From the NCBI RefSeq assembly GCF_026239695.1, contig NZ_JAPIVS010000002.1, positions 124,001 through 188,000 of the forward strand: DNA of 64,000 nucleotides, in the 5' to 3' direction. Under the pieces are notes generated by a model. That model did not search any database. It was not told where the DNA came from and saw nothing but the letters and a program-made list of their open reading frames with translations. The translations under genes and the position numbers were made by a program. Of the stretch, positions 45,124 through 53,718 are shown piece after piece. The first letter of the stretch is position 1. Each line of letters begins with the position of its first letter. This DNA is from Pedobacter sp. MC2016-15 (GTDB lineage: Bacteria > Bacteroidota > Bacteroidia > Sphingobacteriales > Sphingobacteriaceae).

Positions 45124-45680
45124 CGTTTTCTGCGCTGCTGCGGGAATTTCATTTTGTAATCTGCACGAACTTCGCCTCTTGAAATTGAATCCAGTTTACC
45201 CTTCAGCATCCTTTTGCGAAGCAGGCTCAGCGTATCTGTAAACAGTTTACCTTGTATATGATCATATTCATGCTGTACAACACGTGCAGGCATTCCTGTC
45301 AACTCTTCTTCCTTCAGTTCCCAGTTTTCATCATAGTACTGTACACGAACATTAGGTTTACGCATTACGTCTTCCCTGATTTCAGGAATACTTAAACAGC
45401 CTTCTGTAAATGCCCAGGGCTCGCCTGTTTCTTCCAGGATGGTTGCATTGATGAATACCTGCTTATAGCCCGGAGTACCGTCTTCATTCTCACCGCAGTC
45501 AACGATGAACAATCTGATAGGCAATCCAATCTGAGGTGCCGCCAATCCAACGCCACTTGCTGCGTACATGGTATCAAACATGTCTGCAATCAGTTTTTGT
45601 AATTCCGGGTAATCTTTGTCAATGTCTACACAGACTTTCCTGAGAACAGGATCCCCATATGCTACAATCGATAATTTCAT
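45120..45680 (-). CDS. def: Peptide deformylase
   Basis: A 186-residue metallo-enzyme that removes the N-formyl group from new proteins. All three motifs are present: GVGLAAPQIG (motif 1), EGCLSIPEI (motif 2, Cys ligand) and QHEYDHIQGKL (motif 3, HExxH with catalytic Glu). Length fits the family. The C-terminal tail is rich in Arg/Lys. It is 34 bp downstream of the M16 peptidase gene on the same strand. Confidence 0.97.
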   Translation of the reverse strand: MKLSIVAYGDPVLRKVCVDIDKDYPELQKLIADMFDTMYAASGVGLAAPQIGLPIRLFIVDCGENEDGTPGYKQVFINATILEETGEPWAFTEGCLSIPEIREDVMRKPNVRVQYYDENWELKEEELTGMPARVVQHEYDHIQGKLFTDTLSLLRKRMLKGKLDSISRGEVRADYKMKFPQQRRKR

Positions 45681-45714
45681 CTACTTATATTTTTAGATTA
45701 CAAAAGTACTATTA

Positions 45715-46944
45715 TTAGCCTAAAGGGGAAAACGTCAGCACACTCAATTTATTTTCATCCAGTATTTCATCAGCAATTTCTGCCATCTCGCTGGTACTCA
45801 CGTCTTCAATTTTTCTGAATACCGTTTCCAGGCTGTCTATCCTGTTGTAGTCGATCAGGCTTTTTGCCATAGAGATGATCAGTCCGATCCTATTTTCTTC
45901 GCCGAGGGCAATCTGCCCGATAAATTTATTTTTGGCCTTCTGCAGCTGCAGTTCGGTTAATGGCTTTTCCCTGATCTTTTTAAACTCTTTGTAGATAAGT
46001 GCCTGTGCCCTGTCTGTCTTTTCTTTATCGGTGCCAAAGTAAACGGTAAAAATACCGGTGTCACTCAGAGGGCTGTACCCGGATTCTATGCTATAGGCAA
46101 TACCATATTTTTCCCTGATCTGCAGGTTGAGGATAGAACTCATACCGGTACCGCATAGCAGGTTATTGAGCAGTAGCAATCCTGTTTTAAAAGGATGATG
46201 CAGGGAATATGCCTGTGAGCCGATCATGGTATGCGCCTGCATGATAGGTTTATCATCTGCACGAACAACCAGCGGCGCTTTATCAGGCGCTATTCTTTTT
46301 GGCTCCTTCAGGTTTTGAGGAATCTCCTCATAATATTTTGAGAAGATCTTCACTGCTTTGGACAGTGTATAGTCGCCTAAAACAGCGATTACGATTTTGT
46401 CTGTATGGTAATTGGCAGCGATAAAGTCTTTGATATCCTGCTGACCAAGTGCATTTACGCTCTCTGTGGTGCCTAATATGTTTCTCCCCAGGGAGTGACC
46501 GGCAAAGACAAGATCCTCGAAATCATCATAAATCGCTTCTTCAGGCTGATCCAGGTAGGAAGCAATCTCATCCAGGATTACCCCTTTTTCTTTTTCCATT
46601 TCATCTTCCGGAAAGGTAGAGTGAAAGACGATATCATTGAATAACTCCAGGGTTCTGTCCAGATAAGGACGGAGGAAAGATGCGTGTATACAGGTATATT
46701 CTTTGGTGGTATAGGCATTGAGATCTGCGCCAACGCTCTCCAGGCGGTTCAGGATCTGATTGGTATTTCTTTTTTCTGTACGCTTGAAGATCAGGTGTTC
46801 TATAAAATGTGCGAGCCCCGATTGTGTTTCGGTTTCGTCCCTGGAACCACTGTTAATAATGATACAGGCATGAGAGATTGCTGATGCAGAGGGCACATGA
46901 AGCAGGCGGATGCCATTTGGCAGGGTATGTACATTATATTCCAT
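45715..46944 (-). CDS. M16 family zinc peptidase (processing-protease-like)
   Basis: A 409-residue single-copy M16B protein. The inverted zinc motif HxxEH appears as HFIEHLIFKRT near residue 46, with the downstream Glu in the EYTCIHASFLRPYLDR-EKGVILDEI region and TLSKAVKIFSKYYEEIP in the linker to the second half. The family includes YmxG/PqqL-like processing peptidases; substrates are unknown. ATG 46944 is chosen: the alternative TTG (46980) coincides with the -33 of a predicted promoter. Confidence 0.92.
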   Translation of the reverse strand: MEYNVHTLPNGIRLLHVPSASAISHACIIINSGSRDETETQSGLAHFIEHLIFKRTEKRNTNQILNRLESVGADLNAYTTKEYTCIHASFLRPYLDRTLELFNDIVFHSTFPEDEMEKEKGVILDEIASYLDQPEEAIYDDFEDLVFAGHSLGRNILGTTESVNALGQQDIKDFIAANYHTDKIVIAVLGDYTLSKAVKIFSKYYEEIPQNLKEPKRIAPDKAPLVVRADDKPIMQAHTMIGSQAYSLHHPFKTGLLLLNNLLCGTGMSSILNLQIREKYGIAYSIESGYSPLSDTGIFTVYFGTDKEKTDRAQALIYKEFKKIREKPLTELQLQKAKNKFIGQIALGEENRIGLIISMAKSLIDYNRIDSLETVFRKIEDVSTSEMAEIADEILDENKLSVLTFSPLG

Positions 46945-46951
46945 TGGGTAA

Positions 46952-46980
46952 CAAAGATACAGAAGAACTGTGCTACCCAA
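46952..46980 (-). promoter_or_regulatory. Promoter of the M16 peptidase gene
   Basis: On the minus strand TTG (46980-46978) and TATCTTTG (46959-46952) lie 18 nt apart, matching the -33/-7 consensus. The -7 element ends 7 nt before the ATG, so the leader would be about 2-3 nt. Confidence 0.6.
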
Positions 46981-47092
46981 TTGTAATATTATTTGATAAC
47001 GTTTCTGATAGGTTTACTGTCAATTTGACAACTAAAAACACTTTGGAACATCCCTTGATAAGGGTCTGATGTACTTAAAAATGAGTTAACAT

Positions 47093-48982
47093 ATGAGCAT
47101 AGAAGAAAAAGGGAGTATTTCCATACATACCGAAAACATCTTTCCTATTATTAAGAAATTCCTTTATTCAGATAATGAGATTTTTCTGCGAGAATTGGTT
47201 TCAAATGCGGTTGATGCGGTACAAAAAATCAAACGTTTAGCTGCTTTAGGACAGTTTAACGGGGAGTTGGGCGATACTTTGGTTGAGGTTGCGCTTGATG
47301 AAGAGAAAAAGACCATCACGATCAGCGACAGCGGACTGGGAATGACAGCTGAAGAGATCAAAAAATATATCAATCAGGTAGCTTTCTCTGGTGCCAGTGA
47401 ATTTGTAGAGAAGTTCAAGGACGCTAAAGATGCCAATGAGATCATCGGTAAGTTTGGTCTGGGTTTTTATTCGGCGTTTATGGTGGCCGACCTGGTTGAA
47501 ATACAAACCCTATCTTACCAGGATGGTGCAGAGCCTGCCCGCTGGGTATGTGACGGAAGTACTTCATATGAAATTACTGAAGGATCACGTACGACACGTG
47601 GTACAGACATCATCCTTCATATCAATGCAGAATCAGAAGAGTTCCTGAGTAAACATAAAATTGAAGAGATACTTGATAAATATGGTAAATTCCTGCCTGT
47701 GCCAATTAAGTTCGGTACCAAAACTACACAGGAGCCGGATGGTGAGGATGAAGAAGGAAAACCAAAAACGGTATCTGTTGAGGTAGATAACATCATCAAT
47801 ACTACTGCGCCGATCTGGACAAAGGCACCTGCAGATTTGTCAGACCAGGATTATCTTGATTTCTACAAACAGCTTTATCCTTTCTCTGAAGATCCGTTAT
47901 TCTGGATTCACCTGAATGTAGATTATCCCTTTAACCTGACAGGAGTATTGTACTTCCCGAAAGTGAAAAACGACTTCGATATGCAACGCAACAAAATCAA
48001 GTTGTTCAGCCGTCAGGTATTTATCACTGATGAGGTGAAAGATATCGTACCTGAATTCCTGATGTTGCTGCATGGTGTAATCGATTCACCGGATATCCCG
48101 CTGAACGTTTCAAGAAGCTTTTTGCAGGCCGACAGCAACGTTAAAAAGATCAACAGCTATATCACCAAGAAAGTAGCCGATAAACTGGCTGAACTGTTCA
48201 ATAAAGACCGTAAGTCTTATGAAGAGAAGTGGGGAGATATTGGTCTTTTCGTAAAATACGGAATGGTGAGCGAAGAGAAGTTCTATGATAAAGCGAAAGA
48301 CTTTGCTTTACTGACTAATACTAAAAACGAACACTTTACGCTGGAAGAATACCGTGAGAAAGTAGCGCCTGTACAAACCGATAAAAACGGACAGGTAGTT
48401 TATATCTACACCAATGATCCTGCAAAGCAGGATAGCTTTATCCAGTCGGCCGCCAAAAAAGATTACGATGTATTGTTGATGAACTCAGCTATCGATAATC
48501 ACTTTGTGAGCTCATTGGAGCAGAAGCTGGAGAAAACCCTGATGAAGCGTGTGGATTCAAGCGTAGCCAGCAAGCTGATCGAAAAAGATGAAGCTGTAGA
48601 ATCTGTGTTGACAGAGGAGCAGTCGGCAAAAGTGAAAGAAGTTTTTGAAAAGGCAATTGTTAAGCCAGGCTTCCAGGTGGAGATTGTTGGCCTTAACCCT
48701 GAAGAGTTCCCGGTTACAGTAACGATGGACGAGTTTATGCGACGTATGAAGGATATGGCTGCCATGGGTGGCGGTATGGGCTTCTACGGCAGCATGCCTG
48801 ACAACTATAAAGTTGCGATTAACGGAAACCACAAACTGGTTAACCGCATCCTGCAGACTGAAGATGCTACGGAGCAGAGTGCTTTGGCTAAACAGGCTGT
48901 AGATTTAGCCTTGCTTTCGCAGGGGATGCTTACAGGTGCCGAGTTAACAGCATTTGTAAACCGCAGCGTTGAGCTGATCTAA
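47093..48982 (+). CDS. htpG: Molecular chaperone HtpG (Hsp90)
   Basis: A 629-residue Hsp90. The GHKL ATPase domain shows ELVSNAVDAVQKIKRL, ISDSGLGMTAEEI and GKFGLGFYSAFMVAD; the middle domain has PLFWIHLNVDYPFNLTGVLYFP and the catalytic-Arg segment NVSRSFLQADSNVKKI. The C-terminal dimerisation domain is present. A small perfect hairpin (CCCTT, gat, AAGGG at 47052-47064) lies 28 nt upstream; I cannot tell if it is a thermosensor or part of an operator. A strong bidirectional terminator follows. Confidence 0.97.
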   Translation: MSIEEKGSISIHTENIFPIIKKFLYSDNEIFLRELVSNAVDAVQKIKRLAALGQFNGELGDTLVEVALDEEKKTITISDSGLGMTAEEIKKYINQVAFSGASEFVEKFKDAKDANEIIGKFGLGFYSAFMVADLVEIQTLSYQDGAEPARWVCDGSTSYEITEGSRTTRGTDIILHINAESEEFLSKHKIEEILDKYGKFLPVPIKFGTKTTQEPDGEDEEGKPKTVSVEVDNIINTTAPIWTKAPADLSDQDYLDFYKQLYPFSEDPLFWIHLNVDYPFNLTGVLYFPKVKNDFDMQRNKIKLFSRQVFITDEVKDIVPEFLMLLHGVIDSPDIPLNVSRSFLQADSNVKKINSYITKKVADKLAELFNKDRKSYEEKWGDIGLFVKYGMVSEEKFYDKAKDFALLTNTKNEHFTLEEYREKVAPVQTDKNGQVVYIYTNDPAKQDSFIQSAAKKDYDVLLMNSAIDNHFVSSLEQKLEKTLMKRVDSSVASKLIEKDEAVESVLTEEQSAKVKEVFEKAIVKPGFQVEIVGLNPEEFPVTVTMDEFMRRMKDMAAMGGGMGFYGSMPDNYKVAINGNHKLVNRILQTEDATEQSALAKQAVDLALLSQGMLTGAELTAFVNRSVELI

Positions 48983-49000
48983 TCAGATATCTGCTGATCA

Positions 49001-49037
49001 AAAAAGGCTGACCTCTTTTAAAGAGGTCAGCCTTTTT
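49001..49037. terminator. Bidirectional terminator between htpG and the S9 peptidase gene
   Basis: A perfect 18-bp inverted repeat: AAAAAGGCTGACCTCTTT (49001-49018), one spacer base, and AAAGAGGTCAGCCTTTTT. T-runs occur on both strands, so it can terminate htpG (+) and the convergent peptidase gene (-). Confidence 0.92.
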
Positions 49038-49040
49038 CTT

Positions 49041-51119
49041 TTACTGACCGATACCTTCGAGTGTCAGCAGGAATGCGTAGTTCAAGGCAATATCCCTGAG
49101 GTAATCAAACCTGCCGGACGCGCCGCCGTGGCCGAAATCCATGTCTGTCTTGAACAGCAGCACATTTTTACCCGTCTTTGTAGCACGCAGCTTTGCCACC
49201 CATTTTGCAGGTTCAAAATATTGTACCTGGCTGTCATGCAGTCCCGTTGTCACCAGCATATTCGGATAATCTTTTGCTGTTATGTTTTCATAGGGAGAAT
49301 AACTTTTCATGTAGTGGTAAGCATCAGCATTTTTAGGATTTCCCCACTCGTCAAATTCATTGGTCGTCAGTGGTATACTTTCGTCCAGCATTGTGTTTAC
49401 CACATCAACAAAAGGAACCTGCGCAATTACGCCATTCCATAAATCCGGCTGCAGATTGATGATTGCCCCCATGAGCAAGCCACCTGCGCTTCCTCCCTGG
49501 GCATACAGATGTTCAGCACTTGTATATTTTTCAGCAATCAGGAATTTACCGCAGTCGATAAAATCCGTAAAGGTGTTCATCTTTTTCATCAGCTTTCCAT
49601 CTTCATACCACTGGCGGCCCATTTCCTGTCCGCCGCGGATATGTGCGATGGCAAACACAAATCCCCTGTTCAGCAGGCTCAGGTTATTGCTGGAAAAAGA
49701 GGCATCCATACTGTGGCCGTAGGAACCATAGGCGTATAATAGCAGAGGCGCGTTTCCGTCCTTTTTAAGCCCCTTTTTATAGACCAGCGAGATTGGAACC
49801 TGTGTGCCATCTGTAGCTGTAGCATAGAGGCGCTCAGTGGTATATTCCTCCCTGTTGTATCCGCCTACAACCTCCTGCTGTTTCATCAGTGTTTTTGCCC
49901 TTGTATCCATGTGATAATCATAAACCGATACCGGGGTAGTCATGGAGGTGTAGATATACCTCAGCGTTTTACTGTTGTAGTCAGGGTTTGATCCGATGGC
50001 AGCCGTATATGCCGGCTCGCCGAAATCGATATCATGCTCCGGGCCATTCAGGTTACGTATGCGCAGCTGTGCGAGGCCATTTTTACGCTCCGAGATCACG
50101 ATAAAATCTCTGAATTCTTCTACTTCCTCCAGCAGCACATCGCTGCGGTGGGGGATTACCTCTTTCCAGTGTTCCTTTTCTGTCTGATTTGGCGGGCATT
50201 CCATCAGGCGGAAGTTTTGCGCTTCCCAGTTTGTCACGATGAGGAACTTGTCTTGCAGAGCTACAACTGAATACAAGACATCCTTTGTGCGGGGCTGGAA
50301 CACCTTAAATTCTGCATCCGGCTGATCTGCATGGATCATCCTTGCTTCAGAAGACAGGGTAGCCTGGGAGTAGATAAAGATATATTTTCCGGATTTTGAT
50401 TTGTCCAGACCGATGTAATTGGATTTATCCTTTTCCTCATAAACTACCGGATCAGTGCCCGCATCGGTTCCCAGACGGTGTTTCTGAATCTTTTCACTGA
50501 GCAGCGTTTCAGGATTTTTTGCCGTATAGAAGATCGTGTTGTTATCTGCTGCCCATACCGGGTCGCCCTCGGTATTAGGAATCGCATCACCTGTAAGTTC
50601 GCCGGTAGCGAGATTTTTTATATAGATCGTATACTGACGTCTGGATACATTGTCCACCCCATAGGCCAGCAATTGATTATCCGGACTAATACTATACCCC
50701 CTGGCAGAATAATAGGCGTGTCCTTTGGCTAATTCATCAATATCCAGCAGGATTTCTTCAGGTGACTCCAGCGTGTCTTTTTTGCGGCAGTATTTAGAAT
50801 ACTCCTTGCCTTCCTCGGTTCTGGAGTAATAGTAGTAGCCGTTTTTAAATACAGGTACAGATTCATCCTTTTCCCTGATACGGCCTTTCAGTTCTTTAAA
50901 AAGATCGGCTTGCAAACTTGTCGTTCCGCTCATCATCTCTTCCAGATAAGCGTTTTCTGACTTGATATAATCTATCGTTTTTTCACTGTTAGGACCCTCT
51001 TTAAAATAGTCGATCATCCAGTAATAGTTATCCGTTACCGTATCACCGTGAATAGTTCTTTTCTGGGGAATCAGTTCTGCTACCGGTGGCTGAACCGCCG
51101 GCCATGTATGTTTCTTCAT
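49041..51119 (-). CDS. ptrB: S9 family prolyl oligopeptidase (oligopeptidase B-like)
   Basis: A 692-residue serine peptidase with an N-terminal seven-bladed propeller (~80-420) and a C-terminal alpha/beta hydrolase domain. Nucleophile motif GGSAGG is near residue 545, the Asp is in GLHDSQVQYFEPAKW near 627, and the His is in FGHGGASG near 662. AYGSYGHSMDASFS and AIAHIRGGQEMG are typical of oligopeptidase B. No signal peptide is seen, so it should be cytoplasmic and cleave short basic peptides. The gene symbol is a family-based choice. Confidence 0.92.
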   Translation of the reverse strand: MKKHTWPAVQPPVAELIPQKRTIHGDTVTDNYYWMIDYFKEGPNSEKTIDYIKSENAYLEEMMSGTTSLQADLFKELKGRIREKDESVPVFKNGYYYYSRTEEGKEYSKYCRKKDTLESPEEILLDIDELAKGHAYYSARGYSISPDNQLLAYGVDNVSRRQYTIYIKNLATGELTGDAIPNTEGDPVWAADNNTIFYTAKNPETLLSEKIQKHRLGTDAGTDPVVYEEKDKSNYIGLDKSKSGKYIFIYSQATLSSEARMIHADQPDAEFKVFQPRTKDVLYSVVALQDKFLIVTNWEAQNFRLMECPPNQTEKEHWKEVIPHRSDVLLEEVEEFRDFIVISERKNGLAQLRIRNLNGPEHDIDFGEPAYTAAIGSNPDYNSKTLRYIYTSMTTPVSVYDYHMDTRAKTLMKQQEVVGGYNREEYTTERLYATATDGTQVPISLVYKKGLKKDGNAPLLLYAYGSYGHSMDASFSSNNLSLLNRGFVFAIAHIRGGQEMGRQWYEDGKLMKKMNTFTDFIDCGKFLIAEKYTSAEHLYAQGGSAGGLLMGAIINLQPDLWNGVIAQVPFVDVVNTMLDESIPLTTNEFDEWGNPKNADAYHYMKSYSPYENITAKDYPNMLVTTGLHDSQVQYFEPAKWVAKLRATKTGKNVLLFKTDMDFGHGGASGRFDYLRDIALNYAFLLTLEGIGQ

Positions 51120-51200
51120 TTTCGTATCTTTGTTTTTTACAGCCTGCAGCCAGGCTGGGCAATTGCAAATTAAGATTAATTTTAGAAACGCTGCCCGGAG

Positions 51201-51782
51201 ATGAGAAAAAGCTTTAATGTTAAAAATATAGTCAATGCATTGCTGATCGCAGTTTTTGTAGCCATAATTTTTGTCCCTACAGCCAAAGCCATGGTGTTGC
51301 AGGGGCTGATGAAAGTAGGACTATTTTCACCTGATACAGCTGCTGTGGATGTACCAGTGATAAAAGACCTCAGGGGTATCCGCTTTAGAGATGCCAGCGG
51401 AAAGATCATCGATCTGGGAGATTTAAAAGGGAAAGTGGTTTTCCTGAATTTTTGGGCTACCTGGTGCCCACCCTGTATTGCAGAAATGCCGGGTGTAAAT
51501 AAGCTTCACGAGAAATTCAGGAATGACGCTGATGTGGTGTTTATCCTGGCCGATGCCGATGGGGATTTGCTGAAATCGCAGAAATTTATGGGCAGAAAGA
51601 AATTTGGTTTACCTGTACACGCTGTGGCGAGTGAAATTCCGGAAGTGCTGTTTCAGGGGTCATTACCGACGACCATTGTTTTTGACAAGCAGGGGAGGAT
51701 CATGTATAATGAAGCTGGTGCAGCAAACTACGGCAGTCAGAAATTTATCGAATTTATTGACAGGCTAAAAACGATGAAATAG
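51201..51782 (+). CDS. TlpA-like membrane-anchored thioredoxin
   Basis: A 193-residue protein with an N-terminal signal-anchor (~10-32) and a thioredoxin-fold domain of the TlpA/ResA type. The catalytic WCPPC is in FLNFWATWCPPCIAEMPGV near residue 92, and the cis-Pro loop reads QGSLPTTIVFDKQG. It should reduce disulfides outside the membrane, possibly with electrons from the DsbD-type protein at 33.4 kb. The acidic small-protein gene begins 12 bp later. Confidence 0.92.
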   Translation: MRKSFNVKNIVNALLIAVFVAIIFVPTAKAMVLQGLMKVGLFSPDTAAVDVPVIKDLRGIRFRDASGKIIDLGDLKGKVVFLNFWATWCPPCIAEMPGVNKLHEKFRNDADVVFILADADGDLLKSQKFMGRKKFGLPVHAVASEIPEVLFQGSLPTTIVFDKQGRIMYNEAGAANYGSQKFIEFIDRLKTMK

Positions 51783-51790
51783 TATATTTG
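51783..51790 (+). promoter_or_regulatory. -7 element abutting the small acidic protein gene
   Basis: TATATTTG is an exact TAnnTTTG match starting right after the TlpA-like TAG stop and ending 4 nt before the next ATG. A TTG lies 23 nt upstream, slightly beyond normal spacing. A leaderless transcript is predicted. Confidence 0.45.
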
Positions 51791-51794
51791 CAGT

Positions 51795-52055
51795 ATGCAA
51801 GAGCCATTTGATATTACCATTGGAGAGATTGACTACGCTATATTTCCTGAAGGAAACGATACCTATGTAGTTTTTAAAGACGGCAAAGAGTATGTCCAGA
51901 TCCAAAAGGATACAGAATCGCAATGGCTGAAACTCGATCCCGAAACAGCGCTGCCTCTTTTTGAAGAAGATGAAGAGATCAATGCTATCGGCGGAGAGAT
52001 TCTGGCCTACGTTCCTGAGGTTGAAGATGAGGACGAAGAGGCTGAGGAAGAATAA
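51795..52055 (+). CDS. Small acidic hypothetical protein
   Basis: An 86-residue protein with a compact mixed alpha/beta-looking start (FDITIGEIDYAIFPEGNDTY) and an extremely acidic tail (PEVEDEDEEAEEE). I do not recognise a family; similar small acidic proteins are common next to comM/yifB in Bacteroidota, which is memory rather than proof. Its stop lies 3 bp from that of the convergent comM gene. Confidence 0.65.
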   Translation: MQEPFDITIGEIDYAIFPEGNDTYVVFKDGKEYVQIQKDTESQWLKLDPETALPLFEEDEEINAIGGEILAYVPEVEDEDEEAEEE

Positions 52056-52058
52056 CCA

Positions 52059-53597
52059 TCAGCCTGCCCAGTTATCCCTATCCAGGCTGCGGTAGTGTAT
52101 CGCTTCTGCCAGATGCTCCAGCTGTATCGTGCTGCTACCTTCAATATCCGCAATTGTGCGGGACACCTTCAGGATCCGGTCGTAAGCACGGGCGGATAAA
52201 CTCAGTTTTTCCATGGCTTTCCTGATCAGCGTTCGCCCCTCGGTACTGATCTGGCAAATCTGCCGTACCATATTTGGGCTCATCTGTGCATTGTAATGCA
52301 GTTGAGGGTTAGCTGCAAAACGAATATCCTGTAATGTTCTCGCTTTAATTACACGCTTCCTTATGACAGCACTTTTTTCGGAGGGCTGCAGCGAAGAAAG
52401 CTGATTAAAATCTACGGGTGTTACCTCCACGTGCAGATCGATCCTGTCCAGCAGCGGGCCTGATATCCTGCTGAGGTATTTCTGAACTGCCCCCGGCGGG
52501 CAGCTGCATTCTTTATGCGGATGATTGTAAAAGCCGCATGGGCAGGGGTTCATGGAAGCAATCAGCATAAAGCTCGCGGGATACTCTACGCTCTGCCGGG
52601 CCCTGGAGATTATTACCCGGCGGTCTTCCAATGGCTGACGCATCACCTCCAGCACAGTCCTTTTAAACTCCGGAAGCTCGTCCAAGAACAAGACGCCATT
52701 ATGTGCCAGGGAGATCTCTCCCGGCTGTGGGTTTGTTCCCCCGCCGCCAAGTGCTACATCAGAAATGCTGTGATGCGGACTGCGGTATGGGCGCTCCGTC
52801 ATCAGGGCATCGGCTACGCTGAGTGTGCCCGCTACAGAATGGATTTTTGTGGTCTCCAATGCTTCCTGCAGGTTTAAAGGCGGCAGGATCGTGGGCAGCC
52901 GCTTGGCCAGCATCGTCTTTCCGGCTCCGGGAGGACCAATGAGGATCATGTTGTGTCCGCCTGCTGCGGCAATTTCCAGTGCCCTTTTGATATTTTCCTG
53001 CCCTTTCACATCCGAGAAGTCCTGCTCATACCGGTTCAGGTTTTTAAGAAACTCGTGTTTAGTGTTGACAATCGTAGGTTCAAACGAAGTTTTCTGATTG
53101 AAGAAAGAGATGACCTCTGTGAGGCTCTGCATTCCGTAAACAACCATCCCTTCCACTACGGCTGCCTCCCTTGAGTTTTGAACCGGCAGGATAAAGCCCT
53201 TTATCCCGGAAGCCTTTGCCTGGACGGACATCGGCAAGGCTCCTTTTACAGGCTGTAAAGAGCCGTCCAGGGAAAGTTCTCCGGCAATCATGAATTGCTC
53301 TGTCATTTGCGTCTGTATCTGTCCTGAAGCGGCTAATATGCCCACAGCTATAGGCAGGTCATATGCAGTACCCTCCTTCTTGATAGCCGCCGGGGAGAGG
53401 TTCACTACAATTTTCTGTCTGGGCATTCTCAGCCCTGAAGACTGTATTGCACTTTCAATCCTTTTCAGGCTTTCCTTGACGGCATTGTCCGGGAGCCCGA
53501 CAATATGATATTTGTTCCCGCTACCCACACTTACTTCGATCATTATTGTGAGCGCATCAACACCTGTAAGGGCGCTGCCATAAGTTTTTATCAGCAT
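52059..53597 (-). CDS. comM: YifB/ComM family Mg chelatase-like AAA ATPase
   Basis: A 512-residue protein. An N-terminal Lon-protease-like domain (~1-165) precedes the Mg-chelatase AAA domain with GPPGAGKTMLAKRLP, FLDELPEFKRTVLEVMRQPL and SMNPCPCGFYNHPHKECSCP. A C-terminal Mg_chelatase_C domain follows (AYDRILKVSRTIADIEGS). ComM is a branch-migration helicase that helps integrate transformed DNA; no other competence gene is nearby. It lies downstream of ffh behind a terminator. Confidence 0.93.
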   Translation of the reverse strand: MLIKTYGSALTGVDALTIMIEVSVGSGNKYHIVGLPDNAVKESLKRIESAIQSSGLRMPRQKIVVNLSPAAIKKEGTAYDLPIAVGILAASGQIQTQMTEQFMIAGELSLDGSLQPVKGALPMSVQAKASGIKGFILPVQNSREAAVVEGMVVYGMQSLTEVISFFNQKTSFEPTIVNTKHEFLKNLNRYEQDFSDVKGQENIKRALEIAAAGGHNMILIGPPGAGKTMLAKRLPTILPPLNLQEALETTKIHSVAGTLSVADALMTERPYRSPHHSISDVALGGGGTNPQPGEISLAHNGVLFLDELPEFKRTVLEVMRQPLEDRRVIISRARQSVEYPASFMLIASMNPCPCGFYNHPHKECSCPPGAVQKYLSRISGPLLDRIDLHVEVTPVDFNQLSSLQPSEKSAVIRKRVIKARTLQDIRFAANPQLHYNAQMSPNMVRQICQISTEGRTLIRKAMEKLSLSARAYDRILKVSRTIADIEGSSTIQLEHLAEAIHYRSLDRDNWAG

Positions 53598-53661
53598 ATC
53601 TGGTTAATCTATAGGATGCTAATTTAACTCAATATTAAATTGTTTGTTAATTAAAAAATGA

Positions 53662-53697
53662 ACAAAAAAAATCCCGGTCGTTAAAGAACCGGGATTT
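53662..53697 (-). terminator. Intrinsic terminator of ffh
   Basis: AAATCCCGGT (53669-53678) and ACCGGGATTT (53688-53697) form a 10-bp stem with a 9-nt loop. On the minus strand a run of T residues follows, matching termination of ffh transcription. Confidence 0.85.
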
Positions 53698-53718
53698 AAA
53701 TTATTTTGAAGACAGATT

